Below, one piece after another: positions 1 through 10,971 of a stretch of DNA of 64,000 nt. Position numbers and translations under genes: made by a program. The stretch's first letter is position 1. Every line of letters begins with the position of its first letter. Under the pieces are notes generated by a model. The model ran no database searches. It had not been told where the DNA came from and saw nothing but the letters and a program-made list of their open reading frames with translations. Source of the stretch: Linyphia triangularis (Eukaryota; Arthropoda; Arachnida; Araneae; Linyphiidae); the NCBI GenBank assembly GCA_963978545.1, contig OZ021723.1, positions 8,729,593-8,793,592 on the forward strand, written 5' to 3'.

Positions 1-128
1 TTTTTTTTAATTCTGAAGGTTGGGTTTTACTATAAATCGACATTTTTTTCTTTCAGTAAACATACTTTAATCACTTTTTTTAATTTGAAATTTATCAAAA
101 CTTAGGTTCTTAATTTAACAGTGTCTAT

Positions 129-867
129 TTAAGACGTCTTCTCACTTTAGGCACCTCGAAAATAGGCTATTTTTGCGATTTTTTTTCGAGGATTTTTTGC
201 AAACAATTATGGGATAAAATGGATCCTATATAATAAACACATCTTTCAAGTACAAGAAATTTTTATTTTTTTATTTTTTTGAACAATTATTATAATAAAA
301 CAGTAGCATCGAAAAACCCGTGTAGAAATGTAATGTTCGTGGCTTGTTGATGAAATTTCGGAAACTATCCGGCCGATTGTCATGAAATTTGAATGACATA
401 TTCTTCATAGTTATGGCTATAGCGCATATCATCAGATTTTTGATATTCGCGAAAATAACAAAATGGCGCACGTTTTTCGAAAAAGTAAAAAAAAAAAACG
501 CGTTTTTTTGCAGTTTTTTGTAAAAAAAAAAATACTTCAAATCAAAATTTCAAAAATCTGATGATATGCGCTATAGCCATATCTATGAAGAATATGTCAT
601 TCAAATTTCATGACAATCGCCCGGATAGTTTCCGAAATTTCATCAACAAGCCACGAACATTACATTTCTACACGGGTTTTTCGATGCTACTGTTTTATTA
701 TAATAATTGTTCAAAAAAAATAAAAAAAATAAAAATTTCTTGTACTTGAAAGATGTGTTTATTATATAGGATCTCCATTTTATACCATAATTGTTTGCAA
801 AAATCCTCGAAAAAAAATCGCGAAAATAGCCTATTTTCGAGGTGCCTAAAGTGAGAAGACGCCTTAA
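129..867. mobile_element. Giant foldback element with TTAA ends
   Basis: Two long inverted arms (about 129-445 and 555-867) read the same on opposite strands. Each starts TTAAG(A/G)CGTCTTCTCAC and runs for roughly 300 bases with few mismatches around an AT-rich centre of about 110 bases. The outer TTAA on both sides is what a piggyBac-type insertion leaves, but I cannot tell whether it is target duplication or part of the terminus. Short open frames here are mirror images of each other and are not genes. Non-autonomous element; superfamily inferred only. Confidence 0.75.
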
Positions 868-1136
868 ATGCCATAACATCATCGCTCAGGTAATGAATAC
901 CTTTCCAAGCATGACAACTTAATTTGGTTTACTGTATCCAACATCATTCCTATGAATGACATAGTTTTTATAGATCCAATCTGATCTCATTTCACTGCAC
1001 AATAAAATAGTGTAAAATTTTAACTTGCTACAGTAATATAATATAGACAAAGTAAAGTATTAAATATTGAACTGGAGCCTCCGACTGGTTTCTCATCAGG
1101 GGGTTCAACCAGCCGGAAACTCCCAGGAGGTGTTTC

Positions 1137-1323
1137 TGAAAGTTATGACATATATGGCAATCGGATTTTAGTTCAACTTATTCCAAATCGATTTTTGACC
1201 AGTTTCGGCCATTTTTGCCAAGGCAGACCAGAGGATTCCTAATCTACTCACTTTTCTCCGATTTCTATAAAAAAATTCAGAATGATGTTCGATGGGGTCC
1301 AAAAATTGCAGTCGCCTCTCGGA
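1137..1323. mobile_element. Half of a family-B foldback MITE
   Basis: This matches the right arm of the 660-bp foldback family seen complete near 17.6, 22.4, 36.5 and 53.8 kb. It holds the conserved stretch around GGCAGACCAG and ends in the family terminus GCAGTCGCCTCTCGGAC. The left arm is absent. Confidence 0.7.
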
Positions 1324-1324
1324 C

Positions 1325-1500
1325 TATTAAACTAACTATTAACACTACGCCGTTCGGTGACACCACATTGGTGACCCGCGAAATTTTCGGGCAAATACAG
1401 GCGATACCTCGGAAACTATCGGGAAAATGCCGGCAACGCTATTGAAACTATCGCACTTAATGACGGAGAAGTAAAACTTGACGATTTACGATATCCCGAA
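1325..1500. repeat. Dispersed repeat, second copy near 15.68-15.82 kb
   Basis: The stretch from the CGTTCGGTGACAC motif through ATCGGGAAAATGCCG recurs at 15680-15820 with scattered differences. No coding sense was seen. Between here and 1800 nothing further is recognised. Confidence 0.5.
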
Positions 1501-1807
1501 AAAACGCAGGCGATGGATCTGAACCAGTCTTAGAATTTCTTTTAGTCCAGTATTTCTTCAGAAAAGGGCGCTATTTTCAAAGATAAAGGGCAGGGGAACT
1601 AGCGCCGCCCTTCGAAAAACGGCTAAGATGATCTCTGATTTTATAAAATGGAGGATTATTTTAAAAATTTAACCATGATGTGCCGATGAAGAGAATTCAC
1701 GCTTCAGGTTACTTCTATGGGGTGAAATTGATTTTCAATGCGTGTTCACGCAGATTTCAAGCATTTTGGAGAACTCTGTTTATATGTATAATATGCATTG
1801 TTAATTT

Positions 1808-2561
1808 TGTTACGAATTTTTGTACATTTGTAAATATTTCGTAGTGTTAATTTTGTAAATAGGAAAATTTATGTACATTTCGCATAAGGCAGTGCAATAG
1901 TTCGTCTTAACTTGACTTCCCTGCAATATGGGTCTTGATGCTTGATAACGAGTTTTACAGAGATAACGCTGGGAAGCAAGTTTTACAAGGAGCAAGGGCA
2001 TTTAACATTACGGTAACGGCAATCTCGCCGAATTGGCGAGATATAGCCAAGCTGGCGACGGTTTTGGCGACTAATTTTTGTCGCCAAATTTGGCGACATT
2101 TTCGGTCCCCATGTACATGTATAGGACCTTTTGACTACGATCTGGAAAGTTCTCCAAATATCTATCTCTAGAAGATTCACGAAGTATTGACTCCTATATA
2201 AGACCGGCCGTGAGTGGAGTTGGTTGGTTAGTCAGTTAGTTGACTGGAGTTAGGTTAGAAATTGAATTAGTTGACTGGTGAGTTGACTGGAGTTACTGAG
2301 TTGAGATACTGAGTCCCAGTGAGTATTCAGAGTAGTTCTAAAGCGAACTGTATTGCATTGTCTTTTGCGGCGATTTAGCATTTGTGTGTCAAGTTTAACT
2401 GCTGTTTGTGCTCTATTGTTGTGTATAGAGCTGTATTGTGTCTACTAGAACGAGAAGTTCTGGAGTTGTAAAGGAATCTGTGAAGAGTTGTATTGGAATA
2501 AATTTCTGCAAGTTTTGATCTGCTTTGGCTTCAAGTCTTTAGAAACCCGTCCAACGCAACA
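1808..2561 (+). mobile_element. Solo LTR (Ty3/gypsy-type)
   Basis: The block starts TGTTACGAA and ends AACGCAACA, giving TG...CA ends. A TATA box (TATATAAG, 2195-2202) is followed by a GTTGG/GACTGG-rich leader, and a poly(A) signal AATAAA lies at 2497-2502 about 60 bases before the end. This U3-R-U5 order is that of a retrotransposon LTR of about 750 bp. No primer-binding site, gag or pol follows, so it is a solo LTR. The flanking 4-5 bases do not match cleanly, so the exact ends are uncertain. Assignment to Ty3/gypsy rests on the TGTTACG start, which is common in that group. Confidence 0.7.
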
Positions 2562-2689
2562 ATATTTATATTCGTTAACACACAGCACTCATATTAAAAA
2601 TATTTATATCGGCAAAGTGTACGGCAAACAACGTTTCAAAATTTTATGTATTAAATATAAACGTGAACGTCATCCAGACATCATTTATT

Positions 2690-3535
2690 TATTCTGATTG
2701 AAGTATGTTCAATATTTATTTATTAAAAAACATCTTGGCTTTCAACAATGGTCGGTTCATGGCTTTTTTTAATGCGATTGAATGACGGCAAGTTGGTTTA
2801 TTAGTATTCCGTAAAAGTGACCTTTTAGCGACAGTAACAGCCCCAAAATTTGATCGAATGGATTGTCATAGTCATCGAATCTATCTGAAAAGTTTCAGCC
2901 CTATTGGATGACGGCAATTAGGTTAGTTAGGCATCAGCAGATTCCGCACCCATCGACAAACTAACAAACATACAAACAAATAAACATACAAAGCGAAGTT
3001 AATATAAAGAATTTAAAGACGAATTTTTGCATTCACATTCAAATATCATTTATTTAGTCTGATTAAGACAATTGCCTTTTTTTTTAAATTGCAACATAAA
3101 AGAGTTTCTTTAATGATCGGTTAAATGCTATTTTAGTGTGATTGGATGACGGCAAGTTGGTTTATTAATATTCTGTTGGTTGGTTGTATTCTGATTACTA
3201 CCTGGCGCCGTCAGCAACACGAGGGCTATAATGCGCCGAAACATTCGTCATTTGACAAGCCAACATACATTTACAAACACCCATGCCTAACACGGGACTC
3301 GGAACCCGCAACCTCGCGGTCTAGAAGCTAGCACGCTAACCACTATACCGCTTGGTCGGCATTAATATTCCGTAAATGCGATCTTTTAGTGACAGTTACA
3401 GCCCCAAAATTTGATAGAATGCATTGTCATCGTTATCGAATCTATCTTCCAAGTTTCAGCCCGATTGAAGACGGGAAGGGGCTTCATTAGGTCTCCACAG
3501 ATTCCATCCACAAACTTGTCCCTACTTTTACTATG
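2690..3535. repeat. Dispersed family-G repeat, two tandem copies, one with a SINE
   Basis: Two successive copies share GGATGACGGCAAGTTGG, CCGTAAA(A/T)GYGA, ACAG...CAGCCCCAAAATTTGAT and AAGTTTCAGCCC. The second copy is split by the SINE at 3176-3360. Related copies occur near 27.6-27.97, 39.0, 39.7, 43.3, 48.9, 49.4 and 61.1-61.24 kb. The core motif CATTGTCATCGACAA(C/T)GA varies between copies. No termini are clear and no protein is encoded. Confidence 0.55.
3176..3360 (-). mobile_element. tRNA-derived SINE1 copy
   Basis: Full-length copy read from the minus strand: tRNA head GCCGACCAA, A box around TATAGTGGTTAGCG, B-box region, then a body ending in a CCAA tail. A 12-bp target duplication ATTAATATTC(T/C)G lies at 3164-3175 and 3361-3372. 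The B box carries the extra C (TTCCGAGTCC). It sits inside a family-G repeat. Confidence 0.93.
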
Positions 3536-3841
3536 TCAAAAAGAAAAAAAAAAAAAAAAAAAAAAAGATAAAGAAGTAGGACTCAAAAATGGCCTAGCCT
3601 AGTTCTATTGGAATATATTCATTAGAGATTGTCTAATCGCATGAGTGATTGGATAAATCAATCTTCATTCACGACATATTCGTTTAAAAATCGGACGCCC
3701 AGGGAAAATTTTGCAATGCCCTTTTTTATCATTGGACTGGGATGATTAACAGGACAATAATTGAAATATTACATGGTATAGAGGCATTATTACTTTTTGT
3801 CAAAATAAACTTTGGGAAATGATAAATTTGCAAACTGTTAC

Positions 3842-3914
3842 CATTTTGAAGTGGAAGTTTATCAAATTGAAACAGTCGGGTTCCTTTTGGATCTTCGACG
3901 TAAACATCGCCAAC
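3842..3914 (-). CDS. A2M/C3/TEP-superfamily gene, coding exon 5 (MG2 domain)
   Basis: Read on the minus strand, an acceptor (TGCTTCTCCTTTACAG) is followed by 73 coding bases in phase 0 and a donor G|GTAACA, leaving phase 1. The exon encodes VGDVYVEDPKGTRLFQFDK and then LPLQN. This is the V.V.DP.G.R..Q strand pair of the second macroglobulin domain of A2M, C3, TEP and CD109 proteins. Exon 4 ends in phase 0 at Asp168, so the two join without a break as residues 169-192. The open frame continues past the donor for about 40 codons, but the donor is good and the short length matches exons of this region in the family. No following exon was found to the left, so the gene leaves the window. Intron 4, between this exon and 8956, holds the 24-bp minisatellite. 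Confidence 0.8.
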
Positions 3915-4263
3915 CTGTAAAGGAGAAGCAAATTTAATCAAATATGAGATGAAATATTCTACGAGATGTGCAACTAGTGGACATTTAAGAAAATTGTACA
4001 TATTAAATTGTATTTAAAACATTGTATTGTGGACATTGTACTTTAAAATATATTTCTCCTTTGGAGTTTTATCTGTATTTTATAAATGTCGATGAATGTG
4101 CTTTTAGTAAGGTGGTACGAAATTACTACGGCATAATTTTACGCAAGAACGTAAATTAATTCACGAAGGGTTAGCTTTTGAACGTTTATAATAATTGTTA
4201 AACTTGTTGGTCTTTCAATACTGTAAGAGTTACCTAAAGCACCCACCCACTCATTACCACATT

Positions 4264-7200
4264 CTGTATTGCAAGTTAAATAGCTCTGAGTACTGCAAGT
4301 TCAACTGCTCTGAGTACTGCAAGTTAAACTGCTCTGAGTACTGCAAGTTCAACTGCTCTGAGTACTGCAAGTTAAACTGCTCTGAGTACTGCAAGTTCAA
4401 CTGCTCTGAGTACTGCAAGTTCAACTGCTCTGAGTATTGCAAGTTCAACTGCTCTGAGTATTGCAAGTTCAATTGCTCTGAGTATTGCAAGTTCAATTGC
4501 TCTGAGTATTGCAAGTTCAATTGCTCTGAGTATTGCAAGTTCAATTGCTCTGAGTATTGCAAGTTCAATTGCTCTGAGTATTGCAAGTTCAATTGCTCTG
4601 AGTATTGCAAGTTCAATTGCTCTGAGTATTGCAAGTTCAATTGCTCTGAGTATTGCAAGTTCAATTGCTCTGAGTACTGCAAGTTCAACTGCTCTGAGTA
4701 CTGCAAGTTAAACTGCTCTGAGTACTGCAAGTTAAACTGCTCTGAGTACTGCAAGTTCAACTGCTCTGAGTACTGCAAGTTCAACTGCTCTGAGTATTGC
4801 AAGTTCAACTGCTCTGAGTATTGCAAGTTCAATTGCTCTGAGTATTGCAAGTTCAATTGCTCTGAGTATTGCAAGTTCAATTGCTCTGAGTATTGCAAGT
4901 TCAATTGCTCTGAGTATTGCAAGTTCAATTGCTCTGAATATTGCAAGTTCAATTGCTCTGAGTATTGCAAGTTCAATTGCTCTGAGTATTGCAAGTTCAA
5001 TTGCTCTGAGTATTGCAAGTTCAATTGCTCTGAGTATTGCAAGTTCAATTGCTCTGAGTATTGCAAGTTCAATTGCTCTGAGTATTGCAAGTTCAATTGC
5101 TCTGAGTATTGCAAGTTCAATTGCTCTGAGTATTGCAAGTTCAATTGCTCTGAGTATTGCAAGTTCAATTGCTCTGAGTATTGCAAGTTCAATTGCTCTG
5201 AGTATTGCAAGTTCAATTGCTCTGAGTATTGCAAGTTCAATTGCTCTGAGTATTGCAAGTTCAATTGCTCTGAGTATTGCAAGTTCAACTGCTCTGAGTA
5301 CTGCAAGTTAAATTGCTCTGAGTACTGCAAGTTCAATTGCTCTGAGTATTGCAAGTTCAATTGCTCTGAGTATTGCAAGTTCAATTGCTCTGAGTATTGC
5401 AAGTTCAATTGCTCTGAGTATTGCAAGTTCAATTGCTCTGAGTATTGCAAGTTCAACTGCTCTGAGTACTGCAAGTTAAATTGCTCTGAGTACTGCAAGT
5501 TCAATTGCTCTGAGTATTGCAAGTTCAATTGCTCTGAGTATTGCAAGTTCAATTGCTCTGAGTATTGCAAGTTCAATTGCTCTGAGTATTGCAAGTTCAA
5601 TTGCTCTGAGTATTGCAAGTTAAATTGCTCTGAGTATTGCAAGTTAAATTGCTCTGAGTATTGCAAGTTCAATTGCTCTGAGTATTGCAAGTTAAATAGC
5701 TCTGAGTATTGCAAGTTAAATTGCTCTGAGTATTGCAAGTTAAATTGCTCTGAGTATTGCAAGTTAAATTGCTCTGAGTACTGCAAGTTAAATTGCTATG
5801 AGTACTGCAAGTTCAACTGCTCTGAGTACTGCAAGTTCAACTGCTCTGAGTACTGCAAGTTCAACTGCTCTGAGTATTGCAAGTTCAACTGCTCTGAGTA
5901 TTGCAAGTTAAATTGCTCTGAGTACTGCAAGTTAAACTGCTCTGAGTACTGCAAGTTAAACTGCTCTGAGTACTGCAAGTTCAACTGCTCTGAGTACTGC
6001 AAGTTAAACTGCTCTGAGTACTGCAAGTTAAACTGCTCTGAGTATTGCAAGTTCAACTGCTCTGAGTATTGCAAGTTCAATTGCTCTGAGTATTGCAAGT
6101 TCAATTGCTCTGAGTATTGCAAGTTCAATTGCTCTGAGTATTGCAAGTTCAATTGCTCTGAGTATTGCAAGTTCAATTGCTCTGAGTATTGCAAGTTCAA
6201 TTGCTCTGAGTATTGCAAGTTCAATTGCTCTGAGTATTGCAAGTTCAATTGCTCTGAGTATTGCAAGTTCAATTGCTCTGAGTATTGCAAGTTCAATTGC
6301 TCTGAGTATTGCAAGTTCAATTGCTCTGAGTATTGCAAGTTCAATTGCTCTGAGTATTGCAAGTTCAATTGCTCTGAGTATTGCAAGTTCAATTGCTCTG
6401 AGTATTGCAAGTTCAACTGCTCTGAGTATTGCAAGTTCAATTGCTCTGAGTATTGCAAGTTCAATTGCTCTGAGTATTGCAAGTTCAACTGCTCTGAGTA
6501 CTGCAAGTTCAATTGCTCTGAGTACTGCAAGTTCAATTGCTCTGAGTATTGCAAGTTCAATTGCTCTGAGTATTGCAAGTTCAATTGCTCTGAGTATTGC
6601 AAGTTCAATTGCTCTGAGTATTGCAAGTTCAATTGCTCTGAGTATTGCAAGTTCAATTGCTCTGAGTATTGCAAGTTCAATTGCTCTGAGTATTGCAAGT
6701 TCAATTGCTCTGAGTATTGCAAGTTCAATTGCTCTGAGTATTGCAAGTTAAATAGCTCTGAGTATTGCAAGTTAAATTGCTCTGAGTATTGCAAGTTAAA
6801 TTGCTCTGAGTATTGCAAGTTAAATTGCTCTGAGTACTGCAAGTTAAATTGCTCTGAGTACTGCAAGTTAAACTGCTCTGAGTACTGCAAGTTCAACTGC
6901 TCTGAGTATTGCAAGTTCAACTGCTCTGAGTATTGCAAGTTCAACTGCTCTGAGTATTGCAAGTTAAATTGCTCTGAGTACTGCAAGTTAAACTGCTCTG
7001 AGTACTGCAAGTTAAACTGCTCTGAGTACTGCAAGTTAAACTGCTCTGAGTACTGCAAGTTAAACTGCTCTGAGTACTGCAAGTTAAACTGCTCTGAGTA
7101 TTGCAAGTTCAACTGCTCTGAGTATTGCAAGTTAAATTGCTCTGAGTACTGCAAGTTAAACTGCTCTGAGTACTGCAAGTTAAACTGCTCTGAGTATTGC

Positions 7201-7520
7201 AAGTTCAACTGCTCTGAGTACTGCAAGTTAAATTGCTCTGAGTATTGCAAGTTCAATTGCTCTGAGTACTGCAAGTTCAATTGCTCTGAGTATTGCAAGT
7301 TCAATTGCTCTGAGTATTGCAAGTTCAACTGCTCTGAGTATTGCAAGTTCAATTGAAATGAGTACTGCAAGTTCAATTGCTCTGAGTACTGCAAGTTCAA
7401 TTGCTCTGAGTATTGCAAGTTCAATTGCTCTGAGTACTGCAAGTTCAATTGCTCCGAGTACTGCAAGTTCAATTGCTCTGAGTACTGCAAGTTCAATTGC
7501 TCTGAGTATTGTAACTTAAA
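4264..7520. repeat. 24-bp minisatellite, about 135 units, in intron 4
   Basis: The unit is TGCAAGTTCAATTGCTC plus TGAGTAT, 24 bases, repeated with almost no indels for 3.25 kb. Three positions vary often: TTC/TTA, AAT/AAC and TAT/TAC. Because 24 is divisible by three, a frame stays open on the plus strand to 7356 (repeat EYCK[F/L]NCS) and on the minus strand in two blocks, 7547-5796 and 5786-4254 (repeat LQYSEQ[L/F]N). The plus frame has no ATG ahead of the repeat. The minus frame has one at about 7547. I call this an intronic satellite and not a gene, because it lies between two confirmed exons and has no recognised domain. Variant units form runs, as expected from unequal exchange. Confidence 0.97.
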
Positions 7521-8024
7521 TTTTGGCTGATCATTCTTGAAACTCATTCCTATTACCAAAAAATTGCTTTAATCAGAATAAATAAAAGATATTTAAACAT
7601 GAATGTATAAATTCACATTAATTTTTAATTCAAAAATAATGAAACGTACTTTACAGTTCATTTTGCTGTTAGAGATATTTTTATTATTTAAAATTAGATG
7701 CAAACACCAAACACACACTGACAACAGAATCAACGCTACGTTTATGAATAGAAAGATAATCTATTTGATTGATGGTAACTTTCAAATGTATTAATAGCGC
7801 CGTTTTCTGTTGCCAGTGAAGATCCAAATGATACACTCAATTTCAGTGTTGAATTAACGCGCAAAGTAGTTTCTCAGTAGGTTCTTCATTAAAAACATTA
7901 AAATTTTTTTGTTTAATTATTTTTTACAAATACCAGAATTTTTTTTTGTATTTTTTTATTTCCATAATATTAAGAGAAAAATATTGAATTTTTAATAAAT
8001 ACCTAATGTATATTAAGGGGACTG
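7521..8024. other. AT-rich intron sequence, nothing recognised
   Basis: Intron 4 sequence to the right of the minisatellite. No splice-framed coding block, TIR or tandem unit was seen. Confidence 0.5.
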
Positions 8025-8720
8025 TTAAGGCAAAAATTTCAAAATTTTTCGATTTTTATATTTTAGTGGGAAAATATAGCCTGAAATTCTAGCTTTCAGT
8101 ACATACCTTACTTTTGCTGATCCGAGATGAATTAAGAATATTATTTGAGTTTTCGTAAGCGCGCATATCAGAAATCGTCTGTTTTTCATTTGCTTAAATT
8201 GCATTTTTCTCTTCATGTGTATTTTAAGATTTTTAGGGTATTCGATTTGTTCCTTGCGATTCAAAAGTTGATGTATTTTTTTTAAATTTGGAGATATTGT
8301 TTACTATACTGTTTTGAACACAATTGTGCATGGATTTTGGAATCTGGTATTTTTTTATTGTTTTACTGCAATTTTCGTAATGCTACTATTTAAAAAGTTT
8401 AAATTTTTTGCGGTTGTACCCAAGTTTTACTTTTAAATAATTAACCAATGAGTCAAATTCAAAATCCATGCATAATTATGTCAATATATATTCGATTAGC
8501 TTGTACACAAAAATTGAGACAGATTGCAAAAAATTTGAATCGCAAGGAGCGTTTTTAAAATTAAGGAAAAAACGCAAAATTTTTCAATAAAAATTTAATT
8601 TTTTGAAAAAAAAAAATCAATATAAATTTTTGAAATTTTGAATTGTGTTTCATCTAATTGCTATTGAACTGCACAAAAAGTTTCATGAATTTCGGACAAA
8701 AATTGAGGAATTTTTATTTT
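8025..8720. repeat. Degenerate inverted-repeat element in intron 4
   Basis: Paired inverted segments CCTTGCGATTCAAAA (about 8254) with TTTGAATCGCAAGG (about 8534), and TGCATGGATTTTGG (about 8328) with AAAATCCATGCA (about 8460), flank a poorly conserved centre. It looks like an old foldback element. Ends are not resolved. Confidence 0.5.
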
Positions 8721-8955
8721 TGACTCCTTAAGTTGAAATATTTGTTGTATTCATTTTTCAATGGCCGTGTTAGGCGCTATACAGCTTTTTAGTTTAAATT
8801 TCTAATCAACTTTTAAAAACAAAATTTCATAACCATTTTAAATGTTTTAACAATTTAATGAAATCGTAAATAAGAAATATAACATAAATAAATGTTTATG
8901 GTGCTCTTGCATATGGTGCTTAATTCTACTTTAAACACTTTAAAATACTACTTAC

Positions 8956-9014
8956 ATCCGATTCGTTTAGAGACGGCTTCAGTTGCTTATTCAATTTCAG
9001 TACACGGCATTTCA
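8956..9014 (-). CDS. A2M/C3/TEP-superfamily gene, coding exon 4 (59 nt)
   Basis: The minus strand shows an acceptor TTCGATTATTTTACAG, 59 bases, then the strong donor GAT|GTAAGTAG. The first two bases (TG) complete a codon with the last G of exon 3 to give Val149. The rest reads KCRVLKLNKQLKPSLNESD (residues 150-168). This fits the (V).FR....N..L.P segment that follows QTDKPLYKPGQ in MG2 of this family, with Cys151 where Phe is usual. N165-E-S is an N-glycosylation sequon. The exon is too short for simple ORF detection. It is supported by phase agreement on both sides (phase 1 in, phase 0 out) and by the family alignment. Confidence 0.85.
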
Positions 9015-9798
9015 CTGTAAAATAATCGAATTGTTAGCCAACGGAAAGAAAAGTTTATGGTCCTTTAGAGAAACTAAAAATAAAATGGATACCAAATATA
9101 TAAAAAAGAATATATTTATAATTACTTTTAGTCAAAAATTTATCTTATGTAAGAAATGCTATTTATATTTCTTTGAGATAATGTTTTTTTTTTTTTTTTT
9201 AAATGTTGTGTTAATTTATTTTTAAAAAAATTTAAAAACCAAGAAAAATCCATAACAATTGATGTTTTCATATTTAAATACAAGTCAAGAAAAAATAATT
9301 TTTTTCAAAGTGAGATTTTTCTGCATGATTATATATAGAAAATACGGTATTCACAGAATTTGGGTGGGTGAATTAGAAAAAATTCTAAAAATTTTCAAAG
9401 TTAAAATATTGAAATTTTTGCTTTTTTTTTTTATGTTATACTTTACGCTAAATGTTACATTTTAAAATGGAATTTAAAAAATAAAATTATGTGAGGAATT
9501 TTTTTTTAAAAACTATATAAATTAAATGCACCAAAATTTTGAATGATTCTAGAGATATATCGATTTGAATTTGCAACATCTGTGAAAAAAACTAGTGTTC
9601 GAAAAACGCACTTTAAGCAGACGTTTCCATGCGTTACGCCCATTAGTGATGTTTAAATAACAGGTAATATCTTAGCGTTCTAATCACCGAAGGAATAAGG
9701 TAAAAACATCATTTCCTTCGGTGTGTACGAGAAAAAAAAAGAAAAAAGAAAAAGATTTTTAACGAAATTTCGGTATTGTACCCAATTAAAGTAAATAC
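9015..9798. other. AT-rich intron 3 sequence, nothing recognised
   Basis: Runs of A and T with no phase-compatible exon, no TIR and no tandem unit. The short open frames here come from base composition. Confidence 0.5.
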
Positions 9799-9799
9799 A

Positions 9800-10344
9800 A
9801 TGGATAATTCCCGCATTTTTTAAAAACGAGTGAAATTAGATTATATTTATAAAGAATTTCTTTCTGATATCAAACATTTAAACAAAAGTTCTTTAAAAAT
9901 ATTAGTTATTTAAATATTAAGAAAACAAAATGCCTCAAAACCCAGCCAAAACCAGTCCGATTAAAACACACACAACAAAATCTGTGACGTCAAGGGTTCA
10001 TACTGTCTCTATGGTTATCGTTAGGTTTCTGCCAAATAGTTGGCGCTGAAATAGTTGGCGCTGGTAGACAATTGCCAAATCACGTACAGGTTGGCACGAT
10101 TTACGAGAAACTTGCAAAACTAGTTTCCGCTGCCGCATTTCAAGCAAAGATGTTTGGGAAGCCATGACATCACATTCAATTCGAGTCTAATGAATCGTAT
10201 ACTCGGCAACGTCTAACAGGGAAACTTTGATTGCAAATTAAAAAAATTAAAAGCTCATTGAGCACAAATTTTTCTATTTATGGCCTTTTCGAAACATTTA
10301 GAATTGAATAAAAAAATCAAATAAAAAATGCCAGAATTGTCCAT
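9800..10344. mobile_element. Family-A MITE (545 bp, ATGGACAATTC termini)
   Basis: It starts ATGGATAATTCCCGCATTTTT and ends with the inverse, GCCAGAATTGTCCAT. Inside it carries GTGACGTCAAG, two ATAGTTGGCGCTG motifs and GTACAGGTTGGC, all shared with copies near 16.9, 18.3, 21.8, 23.2, 44.3 and 58.8 kb. There is no transposase. It lies in intron 3. Confidence 0.8.
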
Positions 10345-10431
10345 GCAAACCCAAATCCTTGTCGAGAAATATAAAAATTAAAAATTCAACTTCATTTTTT
10401 AAAAAAAATTTCTACGTAAGTTAGAATTTAC

Positions 10432-10626
10432 CTTCTTGCCCAGGCTTATACAGAGGTTTGTCTGTTTGGATGACTATTATGTTTGTCTTTGGCGAAGAAA
10501 AGTATACTTTGTCACTTCCTGCGATTTTTTCGTCACCAAGATTTCCATCCACTTCTATCCTTCCATTGTAAACAGAGTCGCTGAGAAAAGGATCCACAAA
10601 AAAATTCAAAAAGTTTTCTTTTTGCC
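10432..10626 (-). CDS. A2M/C3/TEP-superfamily gene, coding exon 3 (end of MG1, start of MG2)
   Basis: The acceptor TTTCTCTTATTTTTCAG and donor GAAG|GTAAAT bound 195 bases. The first two bases (GG) complete Gly84 with exon 2. Residues 85-148 follow, and the last G starts Val149. The end of the exon reads TNIIVIQTDKPLYKPGQE. The IQTDKPLYKPGQ block (residues 136-147) is the signature at the start of the second macroglobulin domain in alpha-2-macroglobulin, complement C3, TEP and CD109 proteins, and it is the main basis for naming the gene. The part before it is the second half of MG1. These proteins are secreted or GPI-linked and act in protease trapping or opsonisation. Which subfamily this is cannot be told without the thioester and bait regions. 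Confidence 0.92.
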
Positions 10627-10791
10627 CTGAAAAATAAGAGAAACAATTATTCACATAATCAAAAACAGTAAATGAATTAGTCGTAACCAGGACCGTTCCT
10701 TTCTCCTTTGGCGCACTCAATAAAAAAATACAAATAAGGCTCCTGTCAATAAAAACTAATGCAATCCTGTTAAGTTTGATGGCAGAGTGTA

Positions 10792-10971
10792 AAGCTTGGT
10801 GTCCACTATCGCTAAGCAGAGCAGATCAGAGCGGAGTGGATTAGAGCCAATTACAAGGCTGCCAATGTCTACCATAGCACGAGCCTCGAGCTACAATGGA
10901 CGTTGACAGCCTTGTAATTGGCTCTAATCCACTCCGCTCTGCTCTGCTTAGCGATAGTGGACGCCAAGCTT
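10792..10971. mobile_element. 180-bp palindromic MITE
   Basis: Arms of about 65 bases are near-perfect inverses (AAGCTTGG(T/C)GTCCACTATCGC ... ending CCAAGCTT) around a short loop. It abuts the TTAA element that starts at 10970. It lies in intron 2. Confidence 0.85.

Noticed and set aside
3729..3841. Extension of exon 5 beyond the donor at 3841
   Set aside because: The frame stays open, but the donor G|GTAACA gives a 73-base exon of family-typical length, and the downstream residues do not look like MG2. The extension cannot be excluded without transcripts.
4195..7356. 1053-codon plus-strand frame (EYCK[F/L]NCS repeat) as a real gene
   Set aside because: There is no ATG ahead of the repeat, it lies inside an intron of a supported gene on the other strand, and the 24-bp period alone keeps both strands open. 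Kept as a repeat, with the variation pattern noted as a finding.
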